A stretch of DNA of 64,000 nt from Cerrena zonata (GCA_038087015.1 JASBNA010000009.1:310001-374000), one strand, 5' to 3'. Shown: positions 49,203 through 59,744, counted from the first letter of the stretch. The notes: generated by a model not told the origin, from the sequence alone. Numbers and translations: made by a program.

Positions 49203-49711
49203 TGTTGCAACGAAAGGGATGATTGAGTTAAACGCAGATAATGACTGGAAGAAAGGTTAGTGAGTTTGGCAACGTCGCAGCACTCATTTATATGGTTTGT
49301 GACACGACACGTTACGCGTTACGCGTACATACGTCTCGTGTGATGTGACATCTGAGTAGTTCTCTTTGAGTTGAAGTTGAGAACCCCGAGTCGTAACAGG
49401 TGCGAAACAGGTATATCCGAGTCAGAGCGTATGTTTTGACATAAGTGCGGGCAGATAGAGGATTTTTATCAGTATACTTAGCACTACTAACTCCAGATCA
49501 ATCCTCGTAAGTAAAATTGAATAGCTGTCTGCGCAAGACATCAGTTTACATAGTTGAGCGATACAATCTTACAATAAGGTTGTCGGGGAAAAGTGGAGTT
49601 ACTATGAGATATTCAAAATTCAGTCAATCGGTCAGTCATACACTTATCCGAACGAACTTGAGAACCTACAAGTCACCCCAACTACTGGTTTTGGATTAAA
49701 CAAACGACGTT
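49203..49711. other. Intergenic, promoter of the SNGY gene
   Basis: Contains the tandem ACGCGT motifs and AT-rich sequence. No gene recognised. Confidence 0.5.
49314..49326. promoter_or_regulatory. Tandem ACGCGT (MCB-like) sites
   Basis: ACGCGT at 49314-49319 and again at 49321-49326, one base apart, about 112 nt upstream of the SNGY start. ACGCGT is the core bound by the fungal cell-cycle factor MBF. Function here is inferred. Confidence 0.4.
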
Positions 49712-50647
49712 CTATTCCCAGATTGGATCGACAGCCTGTGTATCGTCGTTATCCCATATACCACGCCCGCCTTCATTCCTCTCCAACCAGTACCTTTCTA
49801 AAGCTATATCAAAGCTATTCCACCCGCTAGATAGGTTGGTAAGGGTGTTTATCACGGAGCATCGGAACCAACCATTAACCGCTCTCCTGCGGTCTATTCT
49901 CTCAAGAACATGGCTTGTGTTATTGAGAGAGTTCGGTTGAAGGGGATTACAGGACCAAAGTGTGGGGATCTCTATATTATCCTCGGGAATGAGTGAAGAG
50001 TCTCCCTGTTCATGGGCAATGATGCATAGGTATGAGAGCTTCGGGGCAAATGCGTGTATCCCCTTCGTCAAAAGTGGCTTGGATAGACGAGTCGTATAGG
50101 TAGAGATCACGTTAAGTGCCTCTACGTGATATGAAGCTCGGGACTGAGGGGTAATGAAGTGAGGATGGGAGGTTTGAGAATATCTGGTCCCGTGATAGGT
50201 AAACTCTTTAAGAGAAGGGAAATGAACGTCGAAAAGGGAGAAGGGAGGTTCGAGGTGCTCATTTTCTTGTTTCCATGCGGAAAGAGAGACCGACAGTCTG
50301 CGGAGGTGGGGTGCAACAATCTCCAACAGCGGCTTGAGAGTGGGAAGATAGTCATTGGTCCTTGACCAATCTTCACTGTCCCACTGGCCCTCTCTCAACC
50401 CCAGAGTGATATAAAGGCTGCGAACAATGCGATGGTGCGGATCCCTCGAGTGGAGGTATGTATTAAACGCGCCAACTTGATCGAGAGTGTAGAGTGCTAC
50501 ACTCTGCAGACAGATTGGTTTGGCCACTTCATTGATGAAGTGAGATACGAGGGATAACGAGCGTCCTGTATAACCGTTGTCAGTGCATGCAAAGGAGAAT
50601 ATATACTGAATAATTTCCGGTGGACATTCATTAAGACAAGGTCGCAT
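49712..50647 (-). CDS. F-box-like protein, family B copy 3, intact
   Basis: Single-exon 311-aa frame. It opens MRPCLNECPPEIIQYIFSFACTDNGYTGRSLSLVSHFI, the family B F-box-like signature (CPxE, ACTDxGxTG, SLSxVS), then RDPHHRIVRSLYIT. The body has leucine-rich stretches (PLLEIVAPHLRRLSVSL) and the C-terminus ends with the family motif YWLERNEGGRGIW. It is the intact counterpart of the broken genes at 5538 and 7340. Likely a substrate adaptor for an SCF ligase; substrate unknown. Confidence 0.8.
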   Translation of the reverse strand: MRPCLNECPPEIIQYIFSFACTDNGYTGRSLSLVSHFINEVAKPICLQSVALYTLDQVGAFNTYLHSRDPHHRIVRSLYITLGLREGQWDSEDWSRTNDYLPTLKPLLEIVAPHLRRLSVSLSAWKQENEHLEPPFSLFDVHFPSLKEFTYHGTRYSQTSHPHFITPQSRASYHVEALNVISTYTTRLSKPLLTKGIHAFAPKLSYLCIIAHEQGDSSLIPEDNIEIPTLWSCNPLQPNSLNNTSHVLERIDRRRAVNGWFRCSVINTLTNLSSGWNSFDIALERYWLERNEGGRGIWDNDDTQAVDPIWE

Positions 50648-51116
50648 CGTTTTGGTGTTCCAAGTAGTAGTACTTGGAGGTTGGCCGAAAGATTCGAACT
50701 TGCTTCGTTTGATGCTTACTTCCTCGGCGCTTATTGAATGCTCATCATGATATTTTAAGACCTTCTGTCACTACCTACAGCCATTAGCTATACTGTACCC
50801 TGATACCCCCAACCAATTTCACAAGAGAAAGTACTCTTAATATTAATATTAAGTAGGGAGCTGCGCAGGAGCATGATCAAGTGGCATCATAAGATGGATT
50901 TGAGGAATATCAGATACATTGACCGTTCTTATGAGTCGAGGGTCGCAATGATTTACACCACGCAGAAAAACCAGAAAGACAATATTTAGAAAGATGAAGC
51001 AGGGAGTCATGGAATAAAATAGTATGATACTTGCGACGCCGACACCGACCAAGCCACATTTGGCAGGTATTGTGGTTTAGAAGATACGATGATGTCCTGG
51101 CTTCCGAGCCGATTCT
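50648..51116. other. Spacer between F-box B copy 3 and the mutarotase gene
   Basis: A hydrophobic minus-strand frame (50849-51052) lacks a convincing start and has no homology I know; treated as non-coding. Confidence 0.45.
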
Positions 51117-51636
51117 TTAACTCTTCGAGCCTCCCTCAAATCGGAATACTTCCTCGAGTTCCTTCACAACAAACAACTCGTCATCGACAATTTCGAAAAT
51201 ATGTGCGATCAAGTGCTTACCGTCCACCATGGAACATCCTGGCCACTCCCCGTCGCGCCCTCATTAAAACTCGCCTGCATCCCATCGGTCACCTTCCACC
51301 ACCTCTGCGTCTCGGGATCTTCTGCTATCCCTTGCATGTCCTTATCATAATCCGCACCATCGTACTTGAAATTGGCGATCAATAATTGCAGAGGTGGGAA
51401 ATAGTGGATCGAGTAATCAATAATATGATGTCTCTCGAGTGCAGCGAGCACGCTAGGCCATACTGCGGCATGAATAGCTCTATACTCTGCCTCTGCTTCG
51501 GGCTTGAGCTGCGTGTAATAAAGGAGCATGGTGTCAGATATGTCGCTACGATATCGAGTAGACTCGGACTACGAGAAATTTGAAAGTAACGTACCTTGAT
51601 TATTTGGCATATGCGTTTGCTGTGAGGGACTGACAT
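51117..51636 (-). CDS. L-rhamnose mutarotase family protein
   Basis: Dimeric alpha-beta barrel enzyme that interconverts alpha and beta anomers of L-rhamnose. Exons give MSVPHSKRICQIIK, then LKPEAEAEYRAIHAAVWPSVL, HIIDYSIHYFPPLQLLIANFKYDG, DPETQRWWKVTDGMQASF, DVPWWT, and a last exon ELEEVFRFEGGSKS ending at 51117. The conserved RWW...TDxMQ block and the C-terminal EEVF match the family; the conserved N-terminal YxxxH is partly present as YRAIH. Length is about 119 aa, normal for the family. The chosen ATG is 51634-51636; an earlier frame extension begins without ATG. Confidence 0.85.
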
Positions 51637-51790
51637 ATCGTATATAGTAGACGAGGGATGTATGTCGTCCACTCACGATCCTCTGGTCATTTTATAGCCC
51701 TCTCTGAGAGGTCATGACCGTCCATAAGAAAAGGAGGCGGCCCGGCAAGTCCGTCGGTCCTGGAGATGATGCATGATGGGCCGTTCTTGA

Positions 51791-53050
51791 ACAGCCTTAG
51801 ATCTGTATAGTATACTAGCGTAAGGCGCATATTATGATACTATGTGTTCCTGAACATATCTCGAAGGTTTGAATCGTAAAGGTAAGACAATGAAATGTGT
51901 TGTTGTTGGAGATGGTGCCGTCGGTAAGGTACGTATGCCATGTTTATATCTACCCCGATGTCGTGTTCACCATCTCGTCCGATGCACAAGACCTGCCTGT
52001 TGATCTCTTACGCTGCAAACAAATTCCCGACTGAATATGTACCGACTGTGAGTGCCATCACGTACATTGTCGACGTCAAATATGTCTTAGATACAGGTTT
52101 TCGATAATTATGATGTCACCGTCGTGATTGGTGACGACCCTTATACACTGGGCTTGTTCGATACTGCTGGTATGAAAGACTTGTCATAGTCCGAAGTCAT
52201 GCTTATGCTGAACAATCTCCCCAATGTCTTCTAGGTCAGAGGGATTACGATCGTTCGCGTTTTCTGTCGTACCCACAAACGGATGTCTTCCTGGTTTGCT
52301 TCAGTGTGACGTCGCCAGCATCATTTGAGAACGTGAAGGAGAAATGGTTCCCTGAGGTCCACCATCACTGTCCTGGTGTTCCTTGCCTCATCGTAGGGAC
52401 CCAGATCGATTTGCGTGACGACCCCCAGGTCTTGGAGAAACTGGCTCGACAGAAGCAACGGCCCATTACGACGGAGCAGGGCGAGCGGCTTGCACGGGAA
52501 TTGGGTGCGGTCAAATATGTCGAGTGTTCTGCGTTAACACGAAAGGGTCTGAAGAATGTTTTTGATGAGGTCTGTGTTTCGCTTTGCATTTTATGAATCC
52601 TTACTTGTAACTCATTCGGTTGTCGTTTTCCTACTCTCACTTCCAGGCTATCTATACTGTCCTAGAGCGACCGGTAAAAAACAAACGAGAGTGTACCATC
52701 GTGTAATGGGGTCTTAGAAAGGTTTTCTGCGTTCTCATGCGAGGCGACTCGCGACCTCAATTACCTTACAATCTCTCCCTCTGTCATTTTGACGCCTTTC
52801 TTTATACACGACCACGACTGTTAAATGGATCGTTTGGCAATACAATTTTCCCTGTTGTTTTCCCTCTGTGCCTCCTGCTTAGCCTGACACATTTACGACA
52901 CACAATCAACTCCCAGTAATGTCAAGCCTGGAGAGTTCAAGAGTTCAATAGAGCGGTCCGCTCAACAACCTAGATCTATATTCTGTCGTAAGATGTAGTC
53001 TAGATGCTGATGAACGTATCTCGAAGGTTTGAATTATAAAAAGAGAGCAA
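51791..53050. repeat. Direct repeats of roughly 80-90 bp bracketing the second CDC42 gene
   Basis: Sequence at about 51791-51886 resembles that at about 52966-53045. The best block, GAACRTATCTCGAAGGTTTG followed by AATYRTAAA, lies at about 51853-51880 and 53011-53038. Between them sits the duplicated CDC42 segment. This fits insertion or unequal exchange. Confidence 0.55.
51890..52706 (+). CDS. Diverged second CDC42 (Cdc42-like GTPase)
   Basis: Close copy of the gene at 40972-41814, with introns and part of the 3' UTR kept, so a DNA-level duplication rather than retroposition. It starts [13 protein letters not shown], lacking the first three residues: homology begins within exon 1 and a local ATG serves as start, so the promoter is new. 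The frame is fully open, GTP-binding motifs are kept, and the end is KNKRE with CAAX box CTIV. Switch II differs sharply: canonical [10 protein letters not shown] reads [10 protein letters not shown] (E62R, L67S, P69F in Cdc42 numbering). Switch I has [12 protein letters not shown]. Changes in switch II would be expected to affect GEF contact. It may be functional with altered partners, or early decay. Confidence 0.85.
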
Positions 53051-53525
53051 TCAGATGCCAAACCAGACCAGTGGCACGAGAGATCCATCACTATGATGTT
53101 ATTGAAACCTTCTCGTCAAGCACGCGCGGTTGATACGTTTCGTACAGGTATCAGAGGTATGCGTATCAGCTTCTGGCAGTGCTAGAACGACAACTGTAAC
53201 AAGATCAAAATATTTGGGAGCTTGGTAGGAACCTGTACAGTACGAGACGCAGAGTCCAGTTGCACGGGAAGAGCAGAGATTGCCAATCTGAGGAAGTGGC
53301 CAAACAGCGGCAAACAGAGAGTACTCGAGTCGTCGTCGCATCACCCAACTCTCGCCAACAACGACATACCAACCACCTCACGACCTCTCCTCTCACTTCC
53401 GTCCCCGGCCCTCTTTTCAAATAAACTAAACTAAACTTCTCCTGTCACATCTTTGGTCTTTGCATTTGCAACCCCTCACCTGTGATATATTCGGCGACTC
53501 TTTCGTTTAACAACGCATTGTAGAT
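52707..53525. other. Copied CDC42 3' region and Rab11 promoter
   Basis: Up to about 52957 it matches the 3' region of the original CDC42 with deletions. After the downstream direct repeat, C/T-rich sequence from about 53390 looks like the Rab11 5' leader. Confidence 0.55.
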
Positions 53526-54716
53526 ATGACTGAGGGAACCAACTTTGACTATCTTTTCAAGGTGTGTAGACTTCGCTCGACCTCGGAATGTATGGGTATT
53601 GATTGATGTATATCGGATGTTTTAGGTCGTCCTTATTGGAGACTCTGGTGTCGGAAAATCGTACGTTATTTCTCCGTGCTTGAAGAGCCTTCCGCTTACG
53701 TCGTATCGCTTGCGCCCTATAGCAATCGTATGTCCTATCCTAGATCAAACACAATTTACTTATAGTCGATCTAACTCGGATACTCTTCGTGCTTGCTAGT
53801 TCTCTCGCGATTCACGAGGAATGAGTTCAACTTGGAGTCAAAGTCAACAATCGGTGTCGAGTTTGCGACACGTTCGCTAAACGTGGATGGAAAGAATATC
53901 AAGGCTCAGATATGGGATACTGGTATGTCTCATTACTGAAACAACTCTATATCGCAACCCTCTATGGTCCCATATACGCATATACTGGATATATGTGTCT
54001 GTGTTCGCGTGACGCTGTGGAATATCCTAGGACAAGCGATGTCAAATGTGATCCTTATTGGTCTAACTCAAATTCTCTTTCTACAGCTGGACAGGAACGA
54101 TACCGAGCCATTACTTCCGCGTAAGTATCCCATGACCCCTAATATCTTCGCGTTTACCAACATCAATACTATAGATACTACCGTGGTGCAGTCGGCGCGC
54201 TGCTTGTCTATGACATCTCGAAGCACGGAACATATGTCAACGTCACAAGGTGGTTGAAAGAATTGAGGGATCATGCTGATGCCAACATCGTCATCATGCT
54301 CGTCGGAAACAAGAGCGATTTGAAACATCTACGAGCAGTACCAACGGATGAGGCAAAGACGTTTGCAGGTACGTTCGGATCTTGTTTGACCCTCTTTGAA
54401 AATAGTCTAGAGCTAATCGTATTTGGGTAAACAATAGCTGAGAATGGTCTGTCGTTCATTGAGACTTCAGCGTTAGACGCTTCGAACGTCGAGTCTGCAT
54501 TCCAGACTATCCTCACAGGTATGTCTTCCCGCTGAATACTCTCTTGTGGAAAATGAGCCTAATATCTACTTCTTCCTGTCAGATATCTACCGCATCGTCT
54601 CTTCGAAGTCTTTGGAACAATCCGCAGACCCTATCAAGCCACCCACTGGAGGTGCAATCGTGATTGACCCCTCCGACCCTGGTACTTCGCAAGCTCAACA
54701 GAGCAAGTGCTGTTAG
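53526..54716 (+). CDS. RAB11: Rab11/Ypt31-type small GTPase
   Basis: Controls vesicle traffic at the trans-Golgi and recycling endosomes. Exons give [90 protein letters not shown], and [14 protein letters not shown]; the end is SKCC for double geranylgeranylation. The P-loop Ser is split: GKS-NLL requires a 5-nt microexon CAATC at 53723-53727 between two introns (53661-53722 and 53728-53799). All G-box motifs are intact and length is normal. Confidence 0.95.
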
Positions 54717-55471
54717 AGGCTTCGTTTGTTTCGGTGGTTGTTTTCGTTCAGGACGGCCTGGGGCTGGGTTCTGATTAATGTGACGCTACGCTACGTAGGA
54801 TATTCCCCATTTTCTTTCGCCTGTACATACGACACTTTGAGAATTTCCTCTGTAATTTCTTTCTTACCAACTCGTCTGTGTGACTTGGACGATGACTGCA
54901 AGTTTTCGAGATAGAATGCTGAGAAAGTGAAGTACCTAAGACTACAAAACGTATTGTATTGATAAAACAAAGAAAAGCAAAAGGTTTACAAGGGGCACGG
55001 CCCATCCGCGCGAACAGACGACTCGTCCTGATCTCCGAAGACTAACTCGGCGCGCCCTGCAGGTTGCAGAATTGCTTCCCTGGCCTGTCTAGGGCGGTTT
55101 ATCCCATACCTGGCTACCACTTACGCAGCAGGAGGAAATTGGGTCACCAAGTTTTCTGGAGGGGACGGTCTTGAACCAGCGCACAGACGGGTGAATCCGT
55201 TGGGGCGTTAGACCACCTTGCATTCCCGGGTTGGGGCCATTACAGCCACTACACCAAGGTGCCGTTCTCAATTATCCAAGAAATAAAGTGGGATAGACCA
55301 CTTTACTAAGCGATATTCTGACAGTTGATATGAATTAGTATGTCTGTCTACCCCATACTAGATGCCTCGAGCCAGATAGCAGACACGTTCGCAACAGCCC
55401 CCTTATATCTAGCTAACGTCTCTTTCACGACCCGTAACGACCCTCTTTCTCTCTACGGCCATCATTAAACC
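54717..55471. other. Intergenic with tRNA-like element
   Basis: Rab11 3' region, then a GC-rich stretch with the tRNA-like unit listed separately, then the promoter of the 55472 gene (CTTATATC around 55403). Confidence 0.5.
55140..55263 (-). mobile_element. tRNA-like unit, possible SINE head or tRNA pseudogene
   Basis: The minus strand has an A-box-like TGGTGTAGTGG (55246-55256) and a B-box-like GGTTCAAGACC (55167-55177), the internal promoter of RNA polymerase III. No matching acceptor stem and an imperfect T-stem, so not a functional tRNA. Downstream on the same strand, unrelated sequence continues to a T-rich tail near 54955-54985, as a SINE might. No second copy was found in the window. 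Confidence 0.4.
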
Positions 55472-56499
55472 ATGTCTCTCGCAGTAGTACCCATTGTCGA
55501 ACTCTATCGCTATATTCTCCAACCAATCGCACCCTTTACCTGGTTTGGGTTATCAATTAGTACACTAGACGTTGCAGCGACTGTTCGTCTTTGTGTCGCT
55601 CTACGACAATTGCGAGAGAAGCTCCATCGGGATTACCTCGCTGCTAAACTTAAATCTGGTCAACCTTTGAAAGAGCTCGAGGAGAGATCGTTTGTTAGAG
55701 ATGCTGCTACTACTCTTATCGTTGTTTATGGAGGGGAAGCTGTTGCTAGTACGTGTTCTCAGAATATTGATTGCTACAGAGGTAGATATTTATACTCTAC
55801 CTAGATCCTTTGCTAGGTGTTCCACCATCGTTCATGCTGTCCGGTGTCGTACCAGCATTGTACACTGCGATACAAGCCGCTGTGGACAAATTCCCTGAAG
55901 TCCCAATCCCTTCATTGACATCCGAACTACCTCTTGCATTGATGGATGGTATATCCCGTGCATACCTTCTTTGCAACCTTATCCCTCCAGTCGTTCTCGG
56001 ACATAGCTCGGAAGTGGTCTCAACTTCACCCTGGACTTTGCTTCTTGCTTCTTTGGTACCTAAACCTTCATCATACTATTATATCTTATGAACTAACTAC
56101 TTTTATACTTGAATCAAATAGCTTACCGCTAACGGAGGATTCTTCTTCGTCGGCCTCTTCTCCTTCCTCCAACCACACTCACTATCAGTATCCACACCTA
56201 CCGAATTTCTCCCTTACGGCTGGACCACCACCGACCTCTGGTGTGCACCTCTCATCACAGGACTCTTCGCCCTCTTAACCCACGCCCAACCCTTCTGGGC
56301 CGACGCACATTATACGTTGTCCGGATGGATGCAAGGTAGTAGCAGCGGGGTCAAGAAAGTGGCTGCGGTAGATCCCGAAGTCGCTCGAGCGGTTTGTGCG
56401 ATGGTGTTGGCTGTGATGTTCTCTACTAGAGCGACGAGGAACTTTGGAGGGTTAGAGGAGAAGAAGGAGAAGCAGGTGGAGAAGTCGAAGGAGCAGTGA
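55472..56499 (+). CDS. Multi-pass membrane protein, possibly TRIC-channel-like
   Basis: Three exons give about 290 aa. Several hydrophobic segments are visible: LYRYILQPIAPFTWFGLSI, DAATTLIVVYGGEAVA, the NPLLGVPPSFMLSGVVPALY stretch, LMDGISRAYLLCNLIPPVVL, LLASLLTANGGFFFVGLFSF and APLITGLFALLTHAQPFW. The glycine-rich YGGE followed by LLGVPP, and a late HAQPF, recall the layout of TRIC cation channels (GG...LLGxP...HSxPF), but the similarity is weak and from memory. The C-terminus is Lys/Glu-rich (LEEKKEKQVEKSKEQ) and cytosolic-looking. Introns at 55750 and 56056 keep frame. Membrane protein is firm; the family is not. Confidence 0.65.
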
Positions 56500-57174
56500 T
56501 GTTCATTAGTTCGTGATAAGTTATCGTGCTTCAAGGTTCCTCGAATCCGTATTGCCCCAAATCCTGTATCCCCCACTCCCGCTGTTGTGGATTTTAGCCT
56601 GCGATTGGATATTGACGTAGAGATATAGACTCAATCTGAATTAGTAGGTATGGATGCCGGATATTTCATACTACACACTTACGTCTGTGGTACCATGGTG
56701 ATATTTACGTCTTGCTCGCATCTAGAGACCACTTTGTGCATCATTCATACGTCCGATCCCACATTTATTATCGCTACTTCTGAACAACCGAACAGCTCAC
56801 CACTTCCCCATTCAGACTCGGAGGACGCGTCACGTCCTGGCAAGTTGCCGGAACGCCAATCCTCGTGCGTTTCCACTGAACAAAGATCTCCACACGCCTG
56901 CAGGACTGGAGCAGTCTTTCGGTTAGCCAATTGCAACAACGCTTTTCATTTGGCAGACGACGCCGCGATGTTCCTTGGCAATGCCTAAAACGGACAGCCG
57001 GTGAGACGCGTCCTCTCTTCCGAATCCGTTGACTGGGAATAGAACCGGGACAGATCTTTGTTAGATTTCATTGTGAAAGTATATATAACTCGACGTCGAG
57101 TGTTGAAGAGATGCCATTCGAATCATTCGTCTCGACCCACCCTTTATACTTTCACAGACTATCATTGAATTATA
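56500..57174. other. Intergenic, nothing recognised
   Basis: Short frames on both strands overlap each other and lack motifs. The end holds the promoter of the stomatin-like gene. Confidence 0.5.
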
Positions 57175-58529
57175 ATGAGCCTGATCCCATCCGCTAGCAG
57201 AGTCGTAGGTCCGTGTGTACGACGCCACACTAGTAGAAATGCTGCTAGGGCCGTTTCCAGACGGACTCTTGTTACAGTAATCCCGCAAGGAACTGAAGGG
57301 TGGAGATTATTGTAAGCACCTTTCAATCATTTTCGTTATATTCAGGTTATAATTGAATCATCCCTTGTAGCCTGGGTCAAGATCCCGTACGTTTGGCACC
57401 CGGTTTGAGGTTAAGCATCCCAATCCTTCATCAAATCATGCATGTGGATATGAGGGAGAGTTCTATCACTATTCCTCACGTACGCGGACCGTTCCTCATA
57501 TTGCAGTATTTTATGACTCATGACCCTCATCGCGTAGTTACCTGGATACACAGCAGACAACGTACCTGTCACAGTCTCCGGTTCCCTGTTCTATCGTATC
57601 GAAGACGGATACAAGTCATGTTTTGCTGTCAGTGACGTAAAACAGAACATCGAATATACTGGAACGTCTGTTGTGCGGTCCGTACTAGGAATGTTTACTT
57701 ATGATCAGGTCCGTATGTTCTCTGCTATAGTTTTCTTAACTTGAGCATGTACGTGCTATCTAGGTCATCTGTGATAGGAACGAAATCAACAAAAAACTAA
57801 ATACCGTCCTTGGGGATTCTATCTCAGATTGGGGTGTTGTCTGCTCGAGGTTCGAAATCCAGACTTTTAAGCCTGCGAATCGAGAAGTCGAGGTGAGTAC
57901 TCCTGTGTGTATGTCCATATGTTACCATTATTTAAGTATACGAATTTATGCATAGCGGCAACTAGAGCTACAGATGGAAGCCGAGCGAAACCGTCGAAAA
58001 CAAATTCTTGATACAGAGGCTGCAGTGAACATTGCGGAAGGACACAAACGACGTGTAATCCTAGAGAGTGAAGCGCATGTACGTTGCCACATTCCCGTTC
58101 ACAGTCAATCAAAGAGACAAAGCGTTAACCCTCCTTTCCTAGCTCGTAGCCAAGGAGAACGAAGCAAATGCCGAATACAAATACGTCGTCCGAAACGCAG
58201 AAGCTCGCAAACTCAAAGCACTCATGGAAGCCTCAGCCCTCGCATCCCAAGTGACCGAACTCGCCGGCTCCCTCGCAGGAGATGCAAAGAATGTCACACC
58301 AGCCGATCGACAACTAGCTCTCAATACTTTAGTCGAACTTCAACGCCTCAACCAACTCAAAGCCATCGCGTCGAGTAAGAGCAACTCGACGTACTTCTTT
58401 GGCGACAAGGCGGTGGGGACAGAACGATATAATATCGATTATGCGGAGAAGGTGAAGATGATGGCTAACCCCACTGAGGCTAGCGGACCAGTTATGGCGA
58501 CCAAGCTGTCACAGTCGGCAGCTGCGTAG
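57175..58529 (+). CDS. Stomatin-like protein 2 family (SPFH), mitochondrial
   Basis: Inner-membrane scaffold family that binds cardiolipin and prohibitins. N-terminus (MSLIPSASRVVGPCVRRHTSRNAARAVSRR) is Arg/Ser-rich without acidic residues, a typical mitochondrial presequence. SPFH domain across exons: VIPQGTEGWRLFLGQDPVRLAPGLRLSIPILHQ, MRESSITIPH, DNVPVTVSGSLFYRIEDG, SVVRSVLGMFTYDQ, then RQLELQMEAERNRRKQILDTE, INIAEGHKR-like VNIAEGHKRRVILESEAH. The helical C-terminus (NAEYKYVVRNAEARKLKALMEAS, LNTLVELQRLNQLKAIASS) is diverged from animal SLP2. The second junction uses acceptor GCGTAG so that HLPGYTADNVPV stays in frame. Confidence 0.85.
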
Positions 58530-58706
58530 TGGAGATCCTTGCTTTGCAAGTTGAAATGAGATACCCTTGGATCGATATACCACCCCTACTCATTATGTAC
58601 ATCATAAATACAATATCTAAAACTGCTACAAAGTACGTGAGAATTCGTACTCCTCGCTATAGAATCCGATGAAACCAAATAACTAGGTTCAGCACGAACA
58701 ATCATC

Positions 58707-59744
58707 ATGGCAGACCGATCCTCCTATCTTGAACGGTGCCCCCCGGAGATACTACTATCCATATTTTCATTGGCATGTGTCGACAACGGCCATACAGGAT
58801 GTTCGTTATCCCGCGTGTCCCGTTACATCCACAGAGCAGCAAGAAAGGTCCAGTTACAGAGCATTGGTCTATACGACATAAAACAGATCGATGCATTTAT
58901 TATTCACCTCGATTCACGAGACCCCTCTGAACGCATCGTTCACAATCTTTTGATTATACTGGACAACTCACTCATCAGATCCAGGTTCAATGAGATCCTG
59001 ATGTCCCCAAACGAACACGACTCTATCGTTCGTCTTCTAGAGATGGTCTCTCCATATCTCCGAACGGCAGCCTTTAAGTTTACAAAACAAGAATCTGATG
59101 ACTCAGAGGAAGAGGAAGAGGAGGAAGCAGAAGAAGAGGACGACAATGTCAGCGGCGACGAGGATCGGTCGTTTGTACTACTTCCCATTCATTTCCCTCG
59201 TCTCAGAGAGCTCACCTATCTCAGCTCATCATTCTCCGAGAACTTCTTCATCGATTCTAACGCTGCCCCACAGCTCGAAAGACTGATGCTAGCGAATTTT
59301 CCGGGGTCCAGTGCCTGGCCACAGGAGGACTTTATGCATCACATCATGAGGATTGCCCCAAAGCTTACCCACATAAAAATCTCCGCAAACCTCAGTGGTG
59401 GGCAATACGAGCTAGATCCAGATTCTACTGTCGATGAGCTTTGGGAATTTGTTTATTGTAATCAATGTCCTGTCTTGGGACAAGATAGTGATAGTAACAG
59501 GGACAGTTCGGAAGGAATCGATTATCCCCCCTTATCGGTTACCAGCTATAGGCTGTCTGGGAGAAATGTTTCAAGATACTTTTCACCAGACGAGGAAAGG
59601 GTGGCGGATTATAGAAAGATAGAGAGGAATTGGGTCGAGAGAAACGAAGGGAGGTGTGGGGTCTGGACTCGGACCTTTGATGTAAAGGTGCGGTGGGGTG
59701 CGACATTGACGATGAAAAGGGCCTTCGGGCGGGGGAGGGGATAG
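58707..59744 (+). CDS. F-box-like protein, family B copy 4, with acidic insertion
   Basis: Single-exon 345-aa frame starting MADRSSYLERCPPEILLSIFSLACVDNGHTGCSLSRVSRYI, the family B F-box-like signature, then RDPSERIVHNLLII. A strongly acidic insertion (SDDSEEEEEEEAEEEDD, around 59098-59150) is absent from the other copies. Leucine-rich body includes LLPIHFPRLRELTYLSSS and APKLTHIKISANL. The C-terminus keeps the family motif NWVERNEGRCGVW and ends basic (RAFGRGRG). Intact and probably expressed; an SCF adaptor role is inferred. Confidence 0.8.
   Translation: MADRSSYLERCPPEILLSIFSLACVDNGHTGCSLSRVSRYIHRAARKVQLQSIGLYDIKQIDAFIIHLDSRDPSERIVHNLLIILDNSLIRSRFNEILMSPNEHDSIVRLLEMVSPYLRTAAFKFTKQESDDSEEEEEEEAEEEDDNVSGDEDRSFVLLPIHFPRLRELTYLSSSFSENFFIDSNAAPQLERLMLANFPGSSAWPQEDFMHHIMRIAPKLTHIKISANLSGGQYELDPDSTVDELWEFVYCNQCPVLGQDSDSNRDSSEGIDYPPLSVTSYRLSGRNVSRYFSPDEERVADYRKIERNWVERNEGRCGVWTRTFDVKVRWGATLTMKRAFGRGRG

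Noticed and set aside
50849..51052. 67-aa hydrophobic minus-strand frame as a small membrane protein
   Set aside because: Start context is poor, no splice or homology support, and it lies just past the 3' end of the mutarotase gene, where UTR is expected.
55140..55263. A functional tRNA gene
   Set aside because: Neither a 7-bp acceptor stem nor a good T-stem can be formed, even allowing an intron.
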